Counted from the first letter of the stretch, positions 32,356-41,094 are shown. The stretch: DNA of 41,928 nucleotides from JALOLV01 sp046295175 (GCA_046295175.1 JBKBNY010000020.1:1-41928), one strand, 5' to 3'. Notes: generated by a model not told the origin, from the letters alone. Made by a program: numbers and translations.

Positions 32356-33360
32356 ATGGTGCTATCTCTAACGTTATTGTTCTTTTATTCTAATATAAAC
32401 GCCCAATGGACAAAACAAAACAGCAATACCGATGCTTCGTTTCGTTCGATTCAGGCCATCAGCGATAAAATCGTTTGGGCGGGCGGAACAAAAGGCACGA
32501 TGCTGAAAACCGAAGATGGTGGTCAGAAATGGCAGGTTTTGAAAGTAGCTGGTGCCGAAAATCTTGATTTCAGAGATATTCAGGTTTTGGATAAAAATAC
32601 GGTGATTGCGATGAGTGCTGGCGAAGGCGAAAAAGGTGCTGCTAAAATCTTTAAAACGACCGACGGCGGAGCAAACTGGCAAGTAGTTTTTGAGACAACC
32701 GAAAAGGGTACGTTTTTCGATTCGATTGATTTTTGGAATAAGAAAGAAGGTTTGCTCATTGGCGACCCCATTGATAATAAGCCATTTATCTTAAAAACAA
32801 CCGATGGCGGATTGACCTGGAACCGAATCTCTAAAGACAAACTGCCCGATATTCAAGAAGCCGAGGCTTCATTTGCGGCCAGTGGTACGTGTGTCATTGC
32901 CAAAGGTAAAAGTGCATGGATTTGTACCCAAAAACGAGTGTTTTTCACGCACGACAAAGGCGAAACTTGGAGCGTTACCGAAACTAAATTTACTAAAGGA
33001 CAAACTTCGGGCATTTTCGGGTTACACTTTACAAACAACAAAACTGGATTTGCCGTGGGCGGTGATTACAAAAATGATAAACAAGCCATTGATAATGTGG
33101 CGGTTACGAATGATGGCGGAATCTCGTGGACTATGCTAACACCCACTAAACCCGATGGATTGAAAGAATCATCTTGGCTCGTAAATGACAAAACCTTGGT
33201 AACGGTCGGGACATCGGGGACGGGCGTCTCAAAAGATTTGGGTAAAACTTGGGAAGTGTTTGATACACAGCCATTTCACGCAATTAGCTGCTACAAAAAT
33301 ACCTGCTGGACAATTGGTGGTAGGGGTAGCGTAGCCAAAGCAAGTTTTTTGAATAATTAG
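32356..33360 (+). CDS. Exported Asp-box / YCF48-like beta-propeller protein
   Basis: 334 residues from the ATG at 32356, which opens a signal peptide (MVLSLTLLFFYSNINAQ). The frame is open from 32248 but that part holds a palindrome. Six Asp-box-like motifs mark the blades: TEDGGQKW, TTDGGANW, TTDGGLTW, THDKGETW, TNDGGISW and SKDLGKTW. The whole resembles exported YCF48/HCF136-like or glycosyl-hydrolase-type propellers that are frequent in Bacteroidota and annotated as oxidoreductase-like or sialidase-like. No catalytic residues of sialidases are evident. A binding or assembly role is more likely. Confidence 0.8.
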   Translation: MVLSLTLLFFYSNINAQWTKQNSNTDASFRSIQAISDKIVWAGGTKGTMLKTEDGGQKWQVLKVAGAENLDFRDIQVLDKNTVIAMSAGEGEKGAAKIFKTTDGGANWQVVFETTEKGTFFDSIDFWNKKEGLLIGDPIDNKPFILKTTDGGLTWNRISKDKLPDIQEAEASFAASGTCVIAKGKSAWICTQKRVFFTHDKGETWSVTETKFTKGQTSGIFGLHFTNNKTGFAVGGDYKNDKQAIDNVAVTNDGGISWTMLTPTKPDGLKESSWLVNDKTLVTVGTSGTGVSKDLGKTWEVFDTQPFHAISCYKNTCWTIGGRGSVAKASFLNN

Positions 33361-33380
33361 GCGGGTTTTTCCGCCTTTTG
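33360..33380. terminator. Terminator between the propeller and TonB-receptor genes
   Basis: GGCGG pairs with CCGCC around GTTTTT and is followed by TTTTG. It lies between two convergent stop codons. Confidence 0.7.
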
Positions 33381-33382
33381 AA

Positions 33383-35947
33383 TTACTTTTTGCCAATTCC
33401 GTCATAAGTTACAGTTAAATAATAAAACGCACCGATTGTGGGAGCGGCAATGAAACTAACATAATGTCTGTTTAGAATATTTGTACCCGCCAATTTGAAC
33501 TGTAAACCTCTGTTTCTGACAAAATAGCTAATTTGTGCATCAATATTGTGGATTTCGGGTACTTGACCCGTGGCCAAGGCCGACTGCCACAAAAATGATT
33601 CTTGGTATTTGTAATTGATACCAAATCCAATGTTTTTGGTTAATCGTGCATTACCAATACCTACATTCACAATCCAACGAGGAGTATTGAATGCCTCTTC
33701 AAAACCATCGTTATTTTTGGCATTTTGAAGTTTTGCAAACGAAGTATTTGCCGTAAATGTGTAGCCTTCGTAAAAATTGTAATTGATGGCAATTCCCCCA
33801 CCGTAATTTCTGGCAATAGTTTTTGAGTTGGTCCAAAGCCGGTATCTGGCTTGTTTGGTGCGGTCATACATATAATATGCCAGCGAGTCTGGATTTGAGC
33901 CTGTCGGAACATTTGCCTCGATTTGAGCCATAAAGTTGCGGTAAACATTGTAATAAAAATCAACATCGACGAATAACTTCTTGCTGATTGGGTACCCTTT
34001 ATAACCAATCTCAAAACTGTTTACATATTCGGGTTGGAGGTAGGTGTAATTGTTTTTGCGGAGTAATCCTTTGTTTTTCTGAATTGCTTCGCTTTGACTC
34101 AATTTATTCACATTAATGTCTTGATTAACAGCCGCTGTGAAATCATCAATGGTTTTTCGGAGGTATGAATTCTCAAAAATTCCCTGCGACATGACTGGTA
34201 AACCACCCACACGTTTTACGCCCCCACTATTGATGTTTGAAAAAGCCTCAAACAAACTCGGGAAACGATAACCATTCTGGTACGAAATCCTAAAATGATT
34301 GTTTTCATTAACCGAATAAACCACCGAACCTCTCGGATTGAATCGGAGATTGAAATACTGATTTTTATCGGCTCTGATGGTGAATAATACTTTAAGTTTT
34401 TCGGCTAAAAAATCTTTCCCAAATTGTACAAATCCACCCGATTTCCAGTAAGTCAAGTTTTTGCCTGTTTCTTTTGGATTAATGAAATAATTGCCGTCTG
34501 GAATCACAAAATAGTTGCGGTAATCGAAGCCTGCCAATAGACTGAACCCATTTTTTTGGAGATTTTTGGATAGATATTTTGTCAGATTCGTCAATCCTTC
34601 GCTATGAAACATGTACGATTTGACCCTCAATGCCGCTCCGGTATCCCAATTATTGATGTCGCTCAAGGTATTGATTAATTCATCAAAACTTGCGGTTTGG
34701 GGTTGCGGACGCCCACCATCGGCAAAAAATCTGGCAGCATTTAATGCCTCAATTATACTTTTACCTTGCTTTGTTTGATTGTTGAATTCGGCTGTAAAAT
34801 CGCCAAACCAAGTATTATCGCCCTTAAAACTACGGTCAATGTTTTCGGCCATCGAGCGGATATTGTAGGATTGCCCAGTGTTTTCATAGGTTAAATAAGC
34901 TCTCAGTTGGGTTGTTGGACTTTGGTAAATCAAGGCGTTTTGCGAGAGCCGATAATTATCTAATTTGAATCGGTTGGTGCGTTGATAAACGTTATCGAGT
35001 TGTGCAAATTTTGCGATATAGGTCAATTCATGCTTGGGTGTTATCCGATAATTGATTGAAAAATCAGCCTTAAAATTATTGATTGAATAATCGGTAACTT
35101 CTTCTTCAAAATAACCCGTGCGAGAAACAACGTACCTTTTGCCATTGAGGCTTAAAGTGCGTCGGTTCGAGGACTCGTTGCCGTACGAATTGACCAAATC
35201 TGCCCCAACGTTATCTCTGCCAAATAATCCTACCGAACTATTGGCGGTTGGATTCAAGTCGAGGGTAGAATTTGCTACCCAGTCATAGCCTCTTTGGTAA
35301 CCTAAGTTGATTTTAAATGCTAATCTTTCGCTCAATTTTTTGGCAAATCTAAGGTTGGTTTCGGAGAATATTTTTGGGTTAATCGTTTCGTTATCAATGT
35401 GATTAATGCCCGTTCTTTGTTGTAAGTTTAGCCCTTCCGAATCAAACGGATTCATTGTTATCAGATTAACCAATCCATTGAGCGAATTCATGCCATACAA
35501 TGCCGATGCCACGCCCGGTATCATCTCAACTTGCTGAATATCAAGGTCGTTGGGAGCCATCGCCGAAGCAATCGGCGAGCCAATGTGCGGAGCTTGGTTA
35601 TCGATTCCATCAACCAATTGCACAAACCTAACGTTTGTTGTATTTGTAAATCCACGGGCATTGTAAACCTTAAAACCTAAACTTGGCGTAATGAGCTGAA
35701 CCCCTTTTAGATTTTCGATGGCATCAAAATAACTCGTTGCGGAACTTTGTTGAATCTGTTTAAGTGTCAGTAACTCAATGCTCGTAGGAGATTTGAGATA
35801 GTTTTCTTTGACCCTCGATGCCGAAACTACAATCTCTTTGAGGTTCTGAGTCTTGAGCGTATCGGTTTCTTGGGCATTTACCCTCAATGCAAATACGACA
35901 AAAAACGTTATATATAGTTGGATATAACGATGGGTAAAAAAAATCAT
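33383..35947 (-). CDS. TonB-dependent outer-membrane receptor
   Basis: 854 residues with signal peptide (MIFFTHRYIQLYITFFVVFALRVNAQ). The plug starts LKEIVVSASRVKENYLKSPTSIELL and continues with ALYGMNSLNGLVNLITMNPF; the barrel ends with a terminal aromatic-rich strand (FYYLTVTYDGIGKK). No carboxypeptidase-regulatory domain precedes the plug and no SusD partner is near, so it is a siderophore/cobalamin/metal-type receptor rather than a SusC. The substrate cannot be named. Its ATG overlaps the stop of a small upstream ORF (ATGA), and its first codons contain one copy of a CGTTAT-N12-ATAACG dyad also present at the promoter. Confidence 0.92.
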   Translation of the reverse strand: MIFFTHRYIQLYITFFVVFALRVNAQETDTLKTQNLKEIVVSASRVKENYLKSPTSIELLTLKQIQQSSATSYFDAIENLKGVQLITPSLGFKVYNARGFTNTTNVRFVQLVDGIDNQAPHIGSPIASAMAPNDLDIQQVEMIPGVASALYGMNSLNGLVNLITMNPFDSEGLNLQQRTGINHIDNETINPKIFSETNLRFAKKLSERLAFKINLGYQRGYDWVANSTLDLNPTANSSVGLFGRDNVGADLVNSYGNESSNRRTLSLNGKRYVVSRTGYFEEEVTDYSINNFKADFSINYRITPKHELTYIAKFAQLDNVYQRTNRFKLDNYRLSQNALIYQSPTTQLRAYLTYENTGQSYNIRSMAENIDRSFKGDNTWFGDFTAEFNNQTKQGKSIIEALNAARFFADGGRPQPQTASFDELINTLSDINNWDTGAALRVKSYMFHSEGLTNLTKYLSKNLQKNGFSLLAGFDYRNYFVIPDGNYFINPKETGKNLTYWKSGGFVQFGKDFLAEKLKVLFTIRADKNQYFNLRFNPRGSVVYSVNENNHFRISYQNGYRFPSLFEAFSNINSGGVKRVGGLPVMSQGIFENSYLRKTIDDFTAAVNQDINVNKLSQSEAIQKNKGLLRKNNYTYLQPEYVNSFEIGYKGYPISKKLFVDVDFYYNVYRNFMAQIEANVPTGSNPDSLAYYMYDRTKQARYRLWTNSKTIARNYGGGIAINYNFYEGYTFTANTSFAKLQNAKNNDGFEEAFNTPRWIVNVGIGNARLTKNIGFGINYKYQESFLWQSALATGQVPEIHNIDAQISYFVRNRGLQFKLAGTNILNRHYVSFIAAPTIGAFYYLTVTYDGIGKK
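35906..35929. promoter_or_regulatory. Candidate operator 2: CGTTAT-N12-ATAACG inside the receptor gene
   Basis: CGTTAT (35906-35911) and ATAACG (35924-35929) are separated by 12 bases. The right side GATATAACGATG is identical to that of operator 1. Confidence 0.55.
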
Positions 35948-36149
35948 ATTTTCTTAATCTCTACGGTTTGTAGGCCTTTTATGTGTTTTCGGCCAGTTCT
36001 GAAATCTTTTGTCGCAATCATCAAGATACTTTCCGAGCCATTTTTTAGACTTTTGCCATCGGCTTCGACTACGATATAAAATGAATTTCCGATTTCGCTA
36101 TTGAAGACTTCGACATAAATAGCAATGATGCAACGAATAGAAGTTTCAT
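35944..36149 (-). pseudogene. Frameshifted small exported-protein gene upstream of the receptor
   Basis: The ATG at 36149 opens a signal-peptide-like start (MKLLFVASLLFMSKSSIA) in one frame, which hits a stop. A second frame reads FNSEIGNSFYIVVEADGKSL, then SILMIATKDFRTGRKHIKG and LQTVEIKKI and ends in a TGA that overlaps the receptor ATG as ATGA. Joining the two would give about 68 residues and needs one extra base near codon 15. The stop/start overlap suggests this was, or still is, a coupled gene. A sequencing error or true frameshift cannot be told apart here. No family recognised. Confidence 0.5.
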
Positions 36150-36155
36150 AAAAAT

Positions 36156-36183
36156 ATCGTTATTTACACAAAGATATAACGAT
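36156..36183. promoter_or_regulatory. Candidate operator 1: CGTTAT-N12-ATAACG at the receptor promoter
   Basis: CGTTAT (36158-36163) and ATAACG (36176-36181), extended to ATCGTTAT / ATAACGAT. It encloses the -7 box. Spacing is identical to operator 2, and the centres are 252 bp apart. Confidence 0.6.
36169..36176 (-). promoter_or_regulatory. -7 box TATCTTTG of the receptor operon
   Basis: A full TAnnTTTG match on the minus strand, 20 bp before the ATG at 36149 and inside operator 1. Confidence 0.55.
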
Positions 36184-36195
36184 GTTTGAGAAATA

Positions 36196-36228
36196 AAAAA
36201 ATCCTCCCACAATTTGCGAGAGGATTTA
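36196..36228 (-). terminator. Terminator after the COG4315-type lipoprotein gene
   Basis: AAATCCTC and GAGGATTT pair around a loop of about 13 bases; the minus strand continues with a T7 run. It lies 26 bp past the stop codon. Confidence 0.75.
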
Positions 36229-36253
36229 CATTTAACCCAGTAATTAGTATTTA

Positions 36254-37069
36254 TTATAAAGCCGTAGTTGTTGAATTATACACTGGCCAAACACCAGGTC
36301 TTGGTACACTTACGCCTTTGGTAGCACCTTTTACACCATTATCTAATCCGAAATAGTAGAGCGGATGCCCTCTAAAACAGAGTTGTTTTTTACCAAAAAC
36401 ATCAATCACAGTAAAATCACTTGCCGAGAGATTACTTGGTAAATCGGTCGGGATGGCAATCTGAGCAATTGGCCAAACGCCATCGTTACTAAAATCTGAT
36501 TTTGTATAGGTATTGGTATTCTTTTTATCTGGTACAAAACCATAAAGTGTTTTACCTGCGGCATCCACCAAATAAACCGTTTTGCCTTCGCCAACGGTGT
36601 AATCTGACAAATAGTTTTTGCCATCGTTGCCGACCAATTGGGCATTGGCAAAGAATAGCGAGTAATTTGGCTTGGCTACAAACCAAACGTTGTTCACTTT
36701 TTCGCCTGCTACGTCACCAGCTTTGGTATCGCCGGCATAATAGTAAAGCGGCCAACCTTTGTAAGTAGTTTGTTTAGTACCATCGGCACGAGTAATTGTT
36801 GCAAAATCAGATGCTACCAGATTTGTGCCGAGAGTTGGATTTTCTTTGTAGAAAACTGGCCAATTTGTTAGGCAATTGCCCGAACATTGTGATTGACCTG
36901 TAATATCCGATGCAAAAAAGTACAAGGTTTTTCCGTTTTCATCGGTTAGTACACTCCCCAAAGTTGTTTGCCCAAGCGAAACACTGAACTTAGGAGTGTC
37001 ATCGGTTTTAGTACACGCTGCAAATGCGAGCGTAATCAGAAGGCCATAAAGTAAGAATGAGTTTTTCAT
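36254..37069 (-). CDS. COG4315-type secreted-repeat lipoprotein
   Basis: 271 residues with lipoprotein signal MKNSFLLYGLLITLAFAAC (Cys19). Two copies of the 'secreted repeat of unknown function' fold are visible: LGSVLTDENGKTLYFFASD, CSGNCLTNWPVFY, WPLYYYAGD in the first, and LSDYTVGEGKTVYLVDAAGK, DGVWPIAQI, GHPLYYFGLD in the second. The second copy lacks the CxGxCxxxWP cysteines that the first keeps. Members of this family are periplasmic or surface lipoproteins, some found near redox or electron-transfer genes; the function is not established. It has its own terminator, separating it from the receptor operon downstream. Confidence 0.85.
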   Translation of the reverse strand: MKNSFLLYGLLITLAFAACTKTDDTPKFSVSLGQTTLGSVLTDENGKTLYFFASDITGQSQCSGNCLTNWPVFYKENPTLGTNLVASDFATITRADGTKQTTYKGWPLYYYAGDTKAGDVAGEKVNNVWFVAKPNYSLFFANAQLVGNDGKNYLSDYTVGEGKTVYLVDAAGKTLYGFVPDKKNTNTYTKSDFSNDGVWPIAQIAIPTDLPSNLSASDFTVIDVFGKKQLCFRGHPLYYFGLDNGVKGATKGVSVPRPGVWPVYNSTTTAL

Positions 37070-37144
37070 GTTAGAAGAGTAGTTTATTATTAATTTTAAC
37101 CAATACGGAGTAGATTTTAATAAGGTTGCGTTGAGGATAAAAAT

Positions 37145-37178
37145 AAAAGCCGTGATACTTTCGTACCACGGCTTTACT
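37145..37178 (-). terminator. Terminator after ubiE
   Basis: AAAGCCGTG and CACGGCTTT form a strong stem with an inner TAC/GTA, and the minus strand continues TTTTATTTTTATCC. It lies 18 bp past the stop. Confidence 0.8.
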
Positions 37179-37195
37179 TTTATTTGGAGTCTTAG

Positions 37196-37927
37196 TTATT
37201 TCTTTGAAGACGAATAAATCGTGGCAATGCCAAAAGTTTGCGGTAAATCTTTGACATTGCTAAAACCTACTTTACGAAGAATCTCGTTGAGCCTTTCGCC
37301 ATACGGAAAATTATGAGCTGATTCTGACAAATACCCATAAGCCACTTGGTCTTTTGAGAAGATACGACCAATCAGCGGTAAAATATATTTTGTATAAACG
37401 AAATAGCCCTGTTTGAACGGAAACTTGTTTGGTACAGAGGTCTCTAAAATCACAAAAATGCCATTTGGTTTGAGCACACGTAAGATTTCGGCAAGGCCTT
37501 TTTCGAGGGTTTCAAAATTACGAATCCCGAACGAGACCGTGATGGCATCAAAGTGATTATCGGGGTAGGGGATATTTTCGCTATCGCCCAAAACCATTTC
37601 GATTTTATCCTGCAGATTTCGATTTTTTACTTTGTCTTTACCAACACGCAACATCTCAGACGAAAGGTCGAGTCCGACGATTTTTTTTGCATTGGTTTTC
37701 GATAACAGAATCGCTAAATCGCCAGTACCCGTTGCAATATCAAGAATCGTATCGGGATTGGTATCGGCTACCATTTTTAAGACTCTTTTACGCCATTTTA
37801 TATCAATTCCGAACGAAATGACACGGTTCAAATCATCGTAATTCTCAGAAATATTATCAAACATCTGAGTAACTTGTTCTTTTTTACCCAGCGTAGAGTC
37901 TTTGTAAGGGGTTATTGTTTTTGACAT
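37196..37927 (-). CDS. ubiE: Demethylmenaquinone methyltransferase
   Basis: 243 residues from the ATG at 37927. It transfers a methyl group from S-adenosylmethionine to demethylmenaquinone, the last step of menaquinone synthesis (also called menG in organisms that make only menaquinone). The SAM-binding loop DIATGTGDLAILLS, the family signature FDNISENYDDLNRVISFGID and the RNFETLEKGLAEILRVLKPNG segment are present. The frame stays open to 38083, but that part contains a TATTTTTG -7 box at 38005 and no family sequence, so the inner start is used. Confidence 0.95.
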   Translation of the reverse strand: MSKTITPYKDSTLGKKEQVTQMFDNISENYDDLNRVISFGIDIKWRKRVLKMVADTNPDTILDIATGTGDLAILLSKTNAKKIVGLDLSSEMLRVGKDKVKNRNLQDKIEMVLGDSENIPYPDNHFDAITVSFGIRNFETLEKGLAEILRVLKPNGIFVILETSVPNKFPFKQGYFVYTKYILPLIGRIFSKDQVAYGYLSESAHNFPYGERLNEILRKVGFSNVKDLPQTFGIATIYSSSKK

Positions 37928-38004
37928 TTTATTGGTTTTCGAGCCGTAAAATAATTCTACATTATCTACAACACGATTTGGTACGAAAAAGTCTGATTTC
38001 GCTG

Positions 38005-38012
38005 CAAAAATA
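38005..38012 (-). promoter_or_regulatory. -7 box TATTTTTG for ubiE
   Basis: Reads TATTTTTGCAGCG on the minus strand, a full TAnnTTTG match 78 bp before the ubiE start. Confidence 0.5.
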
Positions 38013-38086
38013 ATTGAATTATTTGAAATGAAAGCCCCGAATCGGTAGTTCGGTTTGATGTGCCGTGCCTCAAAATTCAACAAAAA

Positions 38087-38584
38087 TTATTTTCTGCGAT
38101 TTTGGATTTGCCCTTTTGAGTGAAAAAACTTATTAATTGCCTCAATTTGTTTATCAATATCCTTGATTTTGGAAAGCAAATAAACCAGACTTCGCTTTTT
38201 GCCATCGGTCATTTCGGCAAATTGCTCTTTAAATTCATCGTTTTGTTCGAGCATCGCCTCCAAAACTTCTGGAATCTCAACTCCTAACGGATTAGGGTCT
38301 TCTTCGATACTGAAAATGACCGTATCATTTAGGTTTTTTTTGAGTTGTTTGAAGTTTTTTGTCGAAAGAATGATAAAAAAGTTTCCGTCTCCGAGATGAT
38401 TAAGCCCACATCCAAAACGGAGTTTATCTTCTATTTTACAGATAAGCCGAGTTGCTTTTTGTTTTGGAAACTGATTGACAATCTCCGAACTGATTTCTAA
38501 ATAATAGTATCCACCTTTTCTTTTTTCGAGTTGGTGAACGGGTTGGGTCAATTGAAACGAAAGCCTATTGTTGATATTATCCAT
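38087..38584 (-). CDS. YdeI/OmpD-associated and DUF1905-like protein
   Basis: 165 residues, no signal peptide. The N-terminal half is a DUF1905-like barrel (GGYYYLEISSEIVNQFPKQK, LICKIEDKLRFGCGLN). The C-terminal half is a YdeI/OmpD-associated helical tail (DPNPLGVEIPEVLEAMLEQN, FAEMTDGKKRSLVYLLSKIK, IDKQIEAINKFF). The family is linked to resistance to some bacteriocins and antimicrobials, but the mechanism is poorly known. Separate from ubiE by 159 bp with its own downstream promoter box. Confidence 0.8.
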   Translation of the reverse strand: MDNINNRLSFQLTQPVHQLEKRKGGYYYLEISSEIVNQFPKQKATRLICKIEDKLRFGCGLNHLGDGNFFIILSTKNFKQLKKNLNDTVIFSIEEDPNPLGVEIPEVLEAMLEQNDEFKEQFAEMTDGKKRSLVYLLSKIKDIDKQIEAINKFFHSKGQIQNRRK

Positions 38585-38618
38585 GAAGTATCTTGAAAAC
38601 GATACTTAAACTCGCCAC

Positions 38619-40265
38619 TTACTTCAAATGTTTAAACCGCACATTTTTGATTCTGTCACCATTGAGTAGCAATTCTTTCTTCTGACTTTGGATTTTGATG
38701 TTGTAATTATCAACCAAAAGTTTTGTCGGCGATAGCAACAAACCCGTGCTGGTTTCATTGCCAAGCATCACCTTATACGTTTTGTCTTTTTGGTGTTCGA
38801 TGCTCATCTTTACACCCGTTTCTTGATTCAGAAAAACACCATTTAACGAACCAAAATCGAAACCTTGCCAGTCGGCATCAATACGTGTTAGCGTGTATGG
38901 TGCGTGAGTCGGATAATAGACAGTTACCTGCATTTGTCCCGACGTATTTTTAGTAAATTCTTGCTTAAAATCACGGTCATTAGACTGATAAAAAATATTA
39001 TCTGCTTCTCGTTTCAGCTTTATATCGTTTCGCCCAATTCTAATCAAATAAATATCAGTACCCCGCTCTTCAAATCTGAAAGTAAACCCATCGGGAGTTT
39101 GATAAGTACCCAAAATATCTTTTTCGGAGGTATAACTTCCCACTTTGGGTGGTAGAATCGCATATTTTGGAGTTTTATTCGTAAATCCATATACAAAATC
39201 TACCATTTGTCGGGTCTGCATTGAGGGTATCGTTTTGCCGCTGTTGGTGAGAGTTACCATCGACAAAGTATCTTCTGGGAAACGTACAAAAGTAGCTTTC
39301 CAAGCCCCCGTAGCACCTTCATGAAAACGGTAGTTGAGGTCTTTGTAAGTGGCAAATTCTACACCATATCCATAGCTTTTGATGTTTGGATTTGCGGTTA
39401 ACTGCTGCGTTTTTTTGATGATTTTTTCAGAAATCAACCCTCCTCCGTTGGTTTGGATTAGCTTTTCCCACTGCAATTGGTCATCAATAGTCGAGAAAAG
39501 ATTGCCATCGCCTCTGATATTGCACGTCCAATTGTAGCCAGTCCATTTGCCAAAATTAAAGTAGGGTTTGGCGATTGCTCCGTCGATATTTTTGTAATCT
39601 TCGGTAAACGAAGTATTAGGCATTTGTAACTGCTTAAACATCTGACTGGTGAATGCCACAAAACCATTTGGGTTTACTTTTTCGATGATTTGGGCCAATA
39701 AAATGTAGTTAGAATTGCTGTAAAGGTGTTTTGTACCAACTTCAAAATTGAGTTCGGTTTGCTTGCGGAGTAGTTGTAAAGCATCTTTGTTGCTTAATTC
39801 TTTTTTCCACCAAGTGATATTTTGCAGCGACCACAAATCATAAACATCTCTGATTCCGCTGCTGTGATTAATTAGGTTTTCTATCGTGATTTTGGCTTTG
39901 ACATTGGGCAGAATATCGGGGAGATATTTTCTAAAATCATCGGTTAGTTTTAATTTTTGAGACTCTACCAGCATCAAAATGGCAAGGGCTGTAAACTGTT
40001 TGCCGTTTGAGGCGATGTTAAATCTTGATTTACTATCAATCAAAACCGAGTCTTCGAGATTGGCGTATCCTGCATATTTGAGATAAACGACTTTTCCGTT
40101 TTTGACGATTCCCGTCGCGATTCCAGGGGCATTGGGCGGTACATCTTGCGTAGCGATAGAGTCTAATCCGATGACATGGTTTCCTGATAATTTTAGGTTC
40201 TTTTGTGCGATTGATTGCCCAAACGATACAATCCCAATTAATAACAGAAGAATAGTTTTTTGCAT
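38619..40265 (-). CDS. Exported serine hydrolase (class C beta-lactamase-like)
   Basis: 548 residues from the ATG at 40265, which opens a signal peptide (MQKTILLLLIGIVSFGQSIAQ); the longer frame to 40463 overlaps the AraC gene and is rejected. Penicillin-binding-like motifs: SNGK (Ser86, Lys89) in FNIASNGKQFTALA, the YxN motif in HLYSNSNYILLA, and HEGATGAWKA as the KTG-box equivalent. The last 150 residues (YQTPDGFTFRFEERGTDIYL onward) are an extra beta domain typical of Bacteroidota serine hydrolases. A peptidase or esterase role in the periplasm is expected, not antibiotic resistance. Confidence 0.88.
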   Translation of the reverse strand: MQKTILLLLIGIVSFGQSIAQKNLKLSGNHVIGLDSIATQDVPPNAPGIATGIVKNGKVVYLKYAGYANLEDSVLIDSKSRFNIASNGKQFTALAILMLVESQKLKLTDDFRKYLPDILPNVKAKITIENLINHSSGIRDVYDLWSLQNITWWKKELSNKDALQLLRKQTELNFEVGTKHLYSNSNYILLAQIIEKVNPNGFVAFTSQMFKQLQMPNTSFTEDYKNIDGAIAKPYFNFGKWTGYNWTCNIRGDGNLFSTIDDQLQWEKLIQTNGGGLISEKIIKKTQQLTANPNIKSYGYGVEFATYKDLNYRFHEGATGAWKATFVRFPEDTLSMVTLTNSGKTIPSMQTRQMVDFVYGFTNKTPKYAILPPKVGSYTSEKDILGTYQTPDGFTFRFEERGTDIYLIRIGRNDIKLKREADNIFYQSNDRDFKQEFTKNTSGQMQVTVYYPTHAPYTLTRIDADWQGFDFGSLNGVFLNQETGVKMSIEHQKDKTYKVMLGNETSTGLLLSPTKLLVDNYNIKIQSQKKELLLNGDRIKNVRFKHLK

Positions 40266-40323
40266 AATTTGATTTTGAATACGGTGCAAAAATGCTACAA
40301 AAGAACGTTTGAATCGTGCCAAA

Positions 40324-41052
40324 TCACGATTTGACACCCATTTTACTAAGATATTCTTTCGGGGTAATCGAAGTTTGTTTTTTGAATGCCCGATTAAACG
40401 TAGATTTTGAGTTAAAACCACACTCGTAGGCGATTCCCAAAAGGGTAAATAAATTATGCTCACCCGATTTGAGTTTTGAAATCACGGCTTGGGTACGGTA
40501 ATAATTGACAAAATCATTGAAATTCATCCCAAATCCTTGATTTATTACAAAAGAAAGCTTTTTAGGATGCAAACCGGTTTTGTCGGCCAATTCTTGAAGA
40601 GTAAGTGTTGGGTTGATGAATAATTCTTGTTGAATGATTATAGTTTCAATCTGTTTTTTCAATTCATCGAGCTGAGCAGTAGTATCTTGATTTTCGGATG
40701 GATTATTTTCGGGATATTCATCTGTAAAAACCTCAACCGATTTTTGCAACGGAACTTGGCTCCGAACCGAATTGATGTAGCCATTGATAGAAATATAATA
40801 AAATAGCACCGAAAAACAGAGATAATACCAAAACTTATTGCCAAATTGGTTCCATTCGGGATTGATAACGAAATGTAAACCTCGCAGTATAAGAATCATC
40901 AAAAAAGCTATCAAAAACCTCTGAATCCACGAGAAAGTCACCGAATCGGCAAAACTGATGGTTTCATAAGCCAAATTTTTATAGCTATTGTATAATTTTA
41001 GGCTTTTGACTAAGAACTTGTCTAAAGTAATTATAAAATAAAAGAGGCTCAT
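40324..41052 (-). CDS. AraC-type membrane regulator, 5' end replaced by IS sequence
   Basis: 242 residues in frame. The C-terminal 100 residues are a full AraC/XylS DNA-binding domain (LTLQELADKTGLHPKKLSFVINQGFG, HNLFTLLGIAYECGFNSKSTFNRAFK, ending ITPKEYLSKMG). Two membrane segments precede it (RFLIAFLMILILRGL, FWYYLCFSVLFYYISING). Relatives have more N-terminal membrane segments. The first 13 codons (MSLFYFIITLDKF) lie inside the IS element that starts at 41014, so the native start has been lost and the current one is IS-derived. It is probably non-functional as a sensor, though the DNA-binding part may still be made. Confidence 0.8.
   Translation of the reverse strand: MSLFYFIITLDKFLVKSLKLYNSYKNLAYETISFADSVTFSWIQRFLIAFLMILILRGLHFVINPEWNQFGNKFWYYLCFSVLFYYISINGYINSVRSQVPLQKSVEVFTDEYPENNPSENQDTTAQLDELKKQIETIIIQQELFINPTLTLQELADKTGLHPKKLSFVINQGFGMNFNDFVNYYRTQAVISKLKSGEHNLFTLLGIAYECGFNSKSTFNRAFKKQTSITPKEYLSKMGVKS
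41014..41034 (+). repeat. Left terminal inverted repeat of the IS
   Basis: GAACTTGTCTAA followed by AGTAATTA; the right end reversed reads GAACTTGTCTAA then CATTAATTA. Confidence 0.85.
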
Positions 41053-41094
41053 TTAAAGGTTAATTTTGCTTTGCGAACTAAAAAGAACCTTACC

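Noticed and set aside
37928..38083. Longer N-terminus for ubiE
   Set aside because: The extension contains a -7 promoter box and lacks homology to the methyltransferase family.
38619..40265. Beta-lactamase resistance gene
   Set aside because: It has the serine-hydrolase motifs but also an extra C-terminal domain and divergent boxes typical of housekeeping Bacteroidota hydrolases.
40266..40463. Longer N-terminus for the serine hydrolase
   Set aside because: It overlaps the AraC-type gene and would hide a clear signal peptide.
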